Shown here: in pieces, positions 5,838 to 8,045 of the stretch
Position numbering within the stretch: position 1 is the stretch's first letter
Layout of the letters: each line of letters starts with the position of its first letter
From: Caulobacteraceae bacterium
GTDB lineage: Bacteria; Pseudomonadota; Alphaproteobacteria; Caulobacterales; Caulobacteraceae
Length of the DNA stretch: 8,045 bases
Assembly: GCA_947484535.1 (NCBI GenBank)
Contig: CANKPO010000049.1
Coordinates: forward strand, 1-8,045
Direction: 5' to 3'
The notes under the pieces: generated by a model
Seen by the model: the letters and a program-made list of their open reading frames with translations, nothing else
What the model was told of the DNA's origin: nothing
The model's database searches: none
Made by a program: the position numbers and the translations under genes

Positions 5838-6635
5838 CTACTGCGCCGTCCAACCCCCATCGATGGACAGGCCCGCGCCATTGACCGAGGCACCAAGGTC
5901 GCTGGCCAGATAGAGCAGCATTCCGGCCAGTTCGCTAAATTGGACGAATTTCTTTGTTGGCTGTGCGGCGAGGATCACGTCGCGCATGACCTGCTCTTCG
6001 CTAATGCCGCGTGCCTTGGCCTGATCGGCGATCTGGGCCTCGACGAGCGGGGTCTTCACATAACCCGGGCAGATGGCGTTGCAGGTAATGCCAAAGGTCG
6101 CCCCTTCCAAGGCCACTGTCTTGGTCAGGCCCAGCACGCCATGTTTGGCCGCGACATAGGCCCCCTTGAAGGGCGAGGCGACCAGCGCGTGGGCTGAGGC
6201 AATGTTGATGATCCGCCCGCGACCTTGCGCCTTCATGATCGGCACAGCCGCGCGGATGGCATGGAAGACGCTGGTCAGGTTGATGGCGATGATCTGATCC
6301 CACTTGGCGATGGGAAAGTCTTCAATCGGCGAGACATGCTGGATACCGGCATTATTGACCAGAATGTCCAGCCGCCCGAACTGGTCCTTGGCAAAGGCGA
6401 CCATGGCCGCGATCTCGTCAGGCTTGGTCATATCGGCCGGATGATAGGCGACGGCGGTGCCATGGCGGGCTTCAAGCGCGGCGCGGGTGGCTTCAATGGC
6501 GGCGGGATCGCCCAGACCATTGATCACCACCTTGGCCCCCTGCTCGGCCAAGGCATCGGCCATGGCCAAACCAATGCCGCTCGTCGAGCCGGTGACGATG
6601 GCAACCTGCCCCGCCAATGAGAGATTATAGGCCAT
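5838..6635 (-). CDS. bdhA: D-3-hydroxybutyrate dehydrogenase (SDR family)
   Basis: This 265-residue classical SDR interconverts D-3-hydroxybutyrate and acetoacetate with NAD, linking polyhydroxybutyrate or ketone-body use to acetyl-CoA metabolism in the cytoplasm. Visible motifs are TGSTSGIG (15-22), the INGLGD stretch after the second strand (38-43), NNAG (94-97) and N119 in AINL. The run QHVSPIEDFP (99-108) and the segment IASAHALVASPFKGAYVAAK, with Ser147, Tyr160 and Lys164, are hallmarks of this enzyme rather than of SDRs in general. CPGYVKTPLVEAQIADQA (179-196) and the QPTKKFV segment (about 215-221) also fit. The start at 6635 was chosen over the ATG at 6641 because GGAG (6644-6647) is 8 bases from the former but only 2 from the latter. 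It is flanked downstream by the repeat island and upstream by yaaA, 67 bp away. Confidence 0.93.
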   Translation of the reverse strand: MAYNLSLAGQVAIVTGSTSGIGLAMADALAEQGAKVVINGLGDPAAIEATRAALEARHGTAVAYHPADMTKPDEIAAMVAFAKDQFGRLDILVNNAGIQHVSPIEDFPIAKWDQIIAINLTSVFHAIRAAVPIMKAQGRGRIINIASAHALVASPFKGAYVAAKHGVLGLTKTVALEGATFGITCNAICPGYVKTPLVEAQIADQAKARGISEEQVMRDVILAAQPTKKFVQFSELAGMLLYLASDLGASVNGAGLSIDGGWTAQ

Positions 6636-6643
6636 GACCATCG

Positions 6644-6647
6644 CTCC
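6644..6647 (-). promoter_or_regulatory. ribosome binding site that decides the bdhA start
   Basis: On the minus strand this reads GGAG, eight bases before the ATG at 6635 and only two before the alternative ATG at 6641. The spacing favours the shorter protein, which begins MAYNLSLAGQ. Confidence 0.5.
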
Positions 6648-6702
6648 AAGCTTATGTTGCAGCGCAGCATAGGCCCGTACGAGCCATTAGGCTAGGGCCC
6701 GC

Positions 6703-7479
6703 TTAGGGCTGCTTGCGGGTAAAGACCCATTCCTCAGCGGTGGATAGGCTCGGCTGGAACCGGTACCCGCCGCTGGTAAAGTCCTTCAGGCCCTCGGCCC
6801 GGTCGACACGGCCATCAATGGCAAAGCGCGCCATCTGGCCCCGCGCCTTCTTGGCATAGAAGCCCAAGATCCGCAGCTTGCCGTCCTTCTCATCCTTGAA
6901 GGCGCAGGTGATGGTCTTGAGATTCAAGGCCTTGGCATCCACGGCCCCGAAATATTCCTGACTGGCCAGATTGATTAGGCACTGGTCGGCATGGCTATGG
7001 GCGGCCTCGTTCAAGGCCTTGGCCAGCCGGTCGCCCCAGAAGTCATAGAGGCTAGACCCGCGCTTGGTCTTTAATCGCGTCCCCATCTCAAGCCGGTAGG
7101 GCTGCAGAGCGTCCAAGGGCCGCAATAGGCCATAGAGGCCAGATAGGATGCGCAGATGGTCCTGTGCCCAATCCAAGCCGCCACGATCCAGAGTGCGGGC
7201 CTGCAGGCCCTCATAGACATCGCCGTCAAAGGCCATGGCCGCCTGCAATCCGTCCTCGCAGGCCGGGTCAAAGGATTTGAAGCGTTCGAAATTCAGATCG
7301 GCCAGCTTTTCAGAGATCGACATCAAGGACCGCAGGTCCTGACGCGACAGTTTGGCGGTCACCTTGGCCAGCTCAGCAATATCGGCCTTGAGCTGCGGCG
7401 TGGTCAGGGGCACAGGCGCACCGCCCTGATCGAGCGGCGTATAGTCTAACGACTTGGCAGGGGACAGAACGAGCAGCAT
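6703..7479 (-). CDS. yaaA: peroxide stress protein YaaA (DUF328/UPF0246 family)
   Basis: This 258-residue protein has the same length as E. coli YaaA, a cytoplasmic protein that lowers free iron and limits damage during hydrogen peroxide stress and has a DNA-binding fold. Family signatures are clear: MLLVLSPAKSLDY at the N-terminus; SEKLADLNFERF (56-67); FDGDVYEGL (84-92); ILSGLYGLLRPLDALQPYRL followed by EMGT (111-134); LYDFWGDRL (144-152); LINLASQEYF (168-177); GFYAKKARGQMARF (206-219); and SGGYRF (236-241). The ATG at 7479 gives the family N-terminus MLLVLSPAK; in-frame ATGs at 7491 and 7533 would add 4 or 18 residues without family support, though the 7491 start cannot be excluded because neither has a strong ribosome site. 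It follows the FAD-linked oxidase gene by 87 bp. No OxyR-type site was recognised upstream. Confidence 0.93.
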   Translation of the reverse strand: MLLVLSPAKSLDYTPLDQGGAPVPLTTPQLKADIAELAKVTAKLSRQDLRSLMSISEKLADLNFERFKSFDPACEDGLQAAMAFDGDVYEGLQARTLDRGGLDWAQDHLRILSGLYGLLRPLDALQPYRLEMGTRLKTKRGSSLYDFWGDRLAKALNEAAHSHADQCLINLASQEYFGAVDAKALNLKTITCAFKDEKDGKLRILGFYAKKARGQMARFAIDGRVDRAEGLKDFTSGGYRFQPSLSTAEEWVFTRKQP

Positions 7480-7566
7480 GGGCGGTCTCATCGAGCCAGG
7501 GTTAGAAGGCAAATAGGGCGAATAACGGCACAAAACCAGCTTTGAATCTCTGGCCAGTTAGAGCCA

Positions 7567-8045
7567 CTAGAAATGAACACGCGGATTCATGATCCGTTTG
7601 GGGTCCAGCGCTAGCCGGATCGCGCGCAGGGCCGCCACCTCGACCGGGGCCTTATAGCGCAGAGCCTCCGCCGATTTCATCGTGCCCAGACCGTGCTCGG
7701 CCGAAATCGATCCCATGCGGCGCGCGACAATATCGTGGACGATCTGCGAGCCTTGATCGCGCAGGGCGGCATGGGCCTCACCGTCGCCGCCCTCAGGCAC
7801 CAAGACGTCATAATGGACATTGCCGTCACCGACATGACCGAAGGCCACAACCCGGCAGCCGGGCTGGAAGGCCTCGACCGCCGCGGTCGCCTCATCGATG
7901 AAATCGGCCACCTGCGAGACCGGCACCGAGACATCGTGCTTCCAAGCCGCCCCTTCGGTCTTTTGCCCTGCCGATTGGTTTTCTCGGATCGCCCAGAAGG
8001 CCTTGGCCTGAGCGCCATCTTGGGCGATGGCCGCATCGGTGATCA
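7567..8045 (-). CDS. FAD-linked D-2-hydroxyacid dehydrogenase, C-terminal part (partial)
   Basis: The reading frame ends with TAG at 7567-7569 and stays open to the right edge, so about 158 C-terminal residues are visible and the FAD-binding N-terminal domain is outside. The visible part is the FAD-linked oxidase C-terminal domain: FWAIRENQSAGQ, then GAAWKHDVSVPVSQVADFI, the His-containing GHVGDGNVHYDVL, the conserved SAEHGLGTMKSAEALRY, and the terminal LALDPKRIMNPRVHF. This family includes D-lactate dehydrogenase (cytochrome), GlcD-type glycolate oxidase and D-2-hydroxyglutarate dehydrogenase. The EHGLGxxK and DPKRIMNP motifs are shared by all of them, so the substrate is not assigned; a D-2-hydroxyglutarate or D-lactate enzyme is most likely. 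The GTG at 7926 is internal: the frame upstream of it carries conserved family sequence. It is followed by yaaA on the same strand. Confidence 0.9.
   Translation of the reverse strand, partial: ITDAAIAQDGAQAKAFWAIRENQSAGQKTEGAAWKHDVSVPVSQVADFIDEATAAVEAFQPGCRVVAFGHVGDGNVHYDVLVPEGGDGEAHAALRDQGSQIVHDIVARRMGSISAEHGLGTMKSAEALRYKAPVEVAALRAIRLALDPKRIMNPRVHF

Noticed and set aside
5513..5884. Plus-strand frame of 123 codons (and a minus-strand frame at 5572-5853) across the repeat island
   Set aside because: Both translate inverted repeats; the peptides are Arg/Pro/Gly-rich and mirror the palindromes. Such frames in dispersed repeats are typical false genes.
5649..6197. 182-codon plus-strand frame running from the repeat island into bdhA antisense
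   Set aside because: Most of it is antisense to the conserved bdhA C-terminal half; no independent support.
7530..7566. Possible terminator after the FAD-linked oxidase gene (CCAG and CTGG followed by TTTTG on the minus strand)
   Set aside because: The stem is only 4-5 bp with a 10-base loop, which is unlikely to be stable.
7567..7926. A complete small protein starting at the GTG at 7926
   Set aside because: The frame continues open to the window edge and the upstream residues (WAIRENQS, GAAWKHDVSVP) are conserved parts of the FAD-linked oxidase C-terminal domain, so the GTG is internal.

Overview
The window is a GC-rich stretch of ordinary alphaproteobacterial chromosome. The gene order ispH-thrB-rnhA, the kinase-fold homoserine kinase, the dense packing and the style of dispersed repeats fit Caulobacterales or a close relative, but that placement is inference from the sequence alone. 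No phage, plasmid, transposase, CRISPR array, tRNA or rRNA is visible. I did not find a convincing undescribed system. The least ordinary parts are a duplicated operator in front of a MarR gene and a composite repeat island of about 260 bp.

Left part, plus strand (1-2103): the 3' end of ispH (isoprenoid synthesis) is followed by thrB (threonine synthesis) and, with a 4-base GTGA overlap, by rnhA (RNase HI). This looks like one transcription unit of core genes. After an AT-rich gap of 70 bp comes a MarR-family regulator with its own promoter. That promoter contains two copies of the same inverted core, GTTTA-N4-TAAAC, one inside the -35/-10 spacer and one over the expected transcription start, which is the layout expected for autorepression.

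Right part, minus strand (2119-8045), convergent with the left part: a two-gene membrane operon made of a QmcA/stomatin-type SPFH protein followed by a small NfeD-like partner; an NAD(P)H-dependent flavin oxidoreductase of the nitronate monooxygenase/FabK superfamily; a short-chain dehydrogenase of unknown substrate; a 364-bp gap filled with two unrelated inverted-repeat elements; a D-3-hydroxybutyrate dehydrogenase; a YaaA (DUF328) peroxide-stress protein; and the C-terminal third or so of an FAD-linked D-2-hydroxyacid dehydrogenase that runs off the right edge.

The minus-strand enzymes (flavin oxidoreductase, two dehydrogenases, FAD-linked oxidase) suggest a neighbourhood for oxidation of hydroxy-acids, ketone bodies or lipids. 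The genes are separated by gaps of about 60-360 bp, each with its own ribosome site, so they probably are not one operon. Only qmcA and nfeD are tightly coupled, with 4 bp between them.
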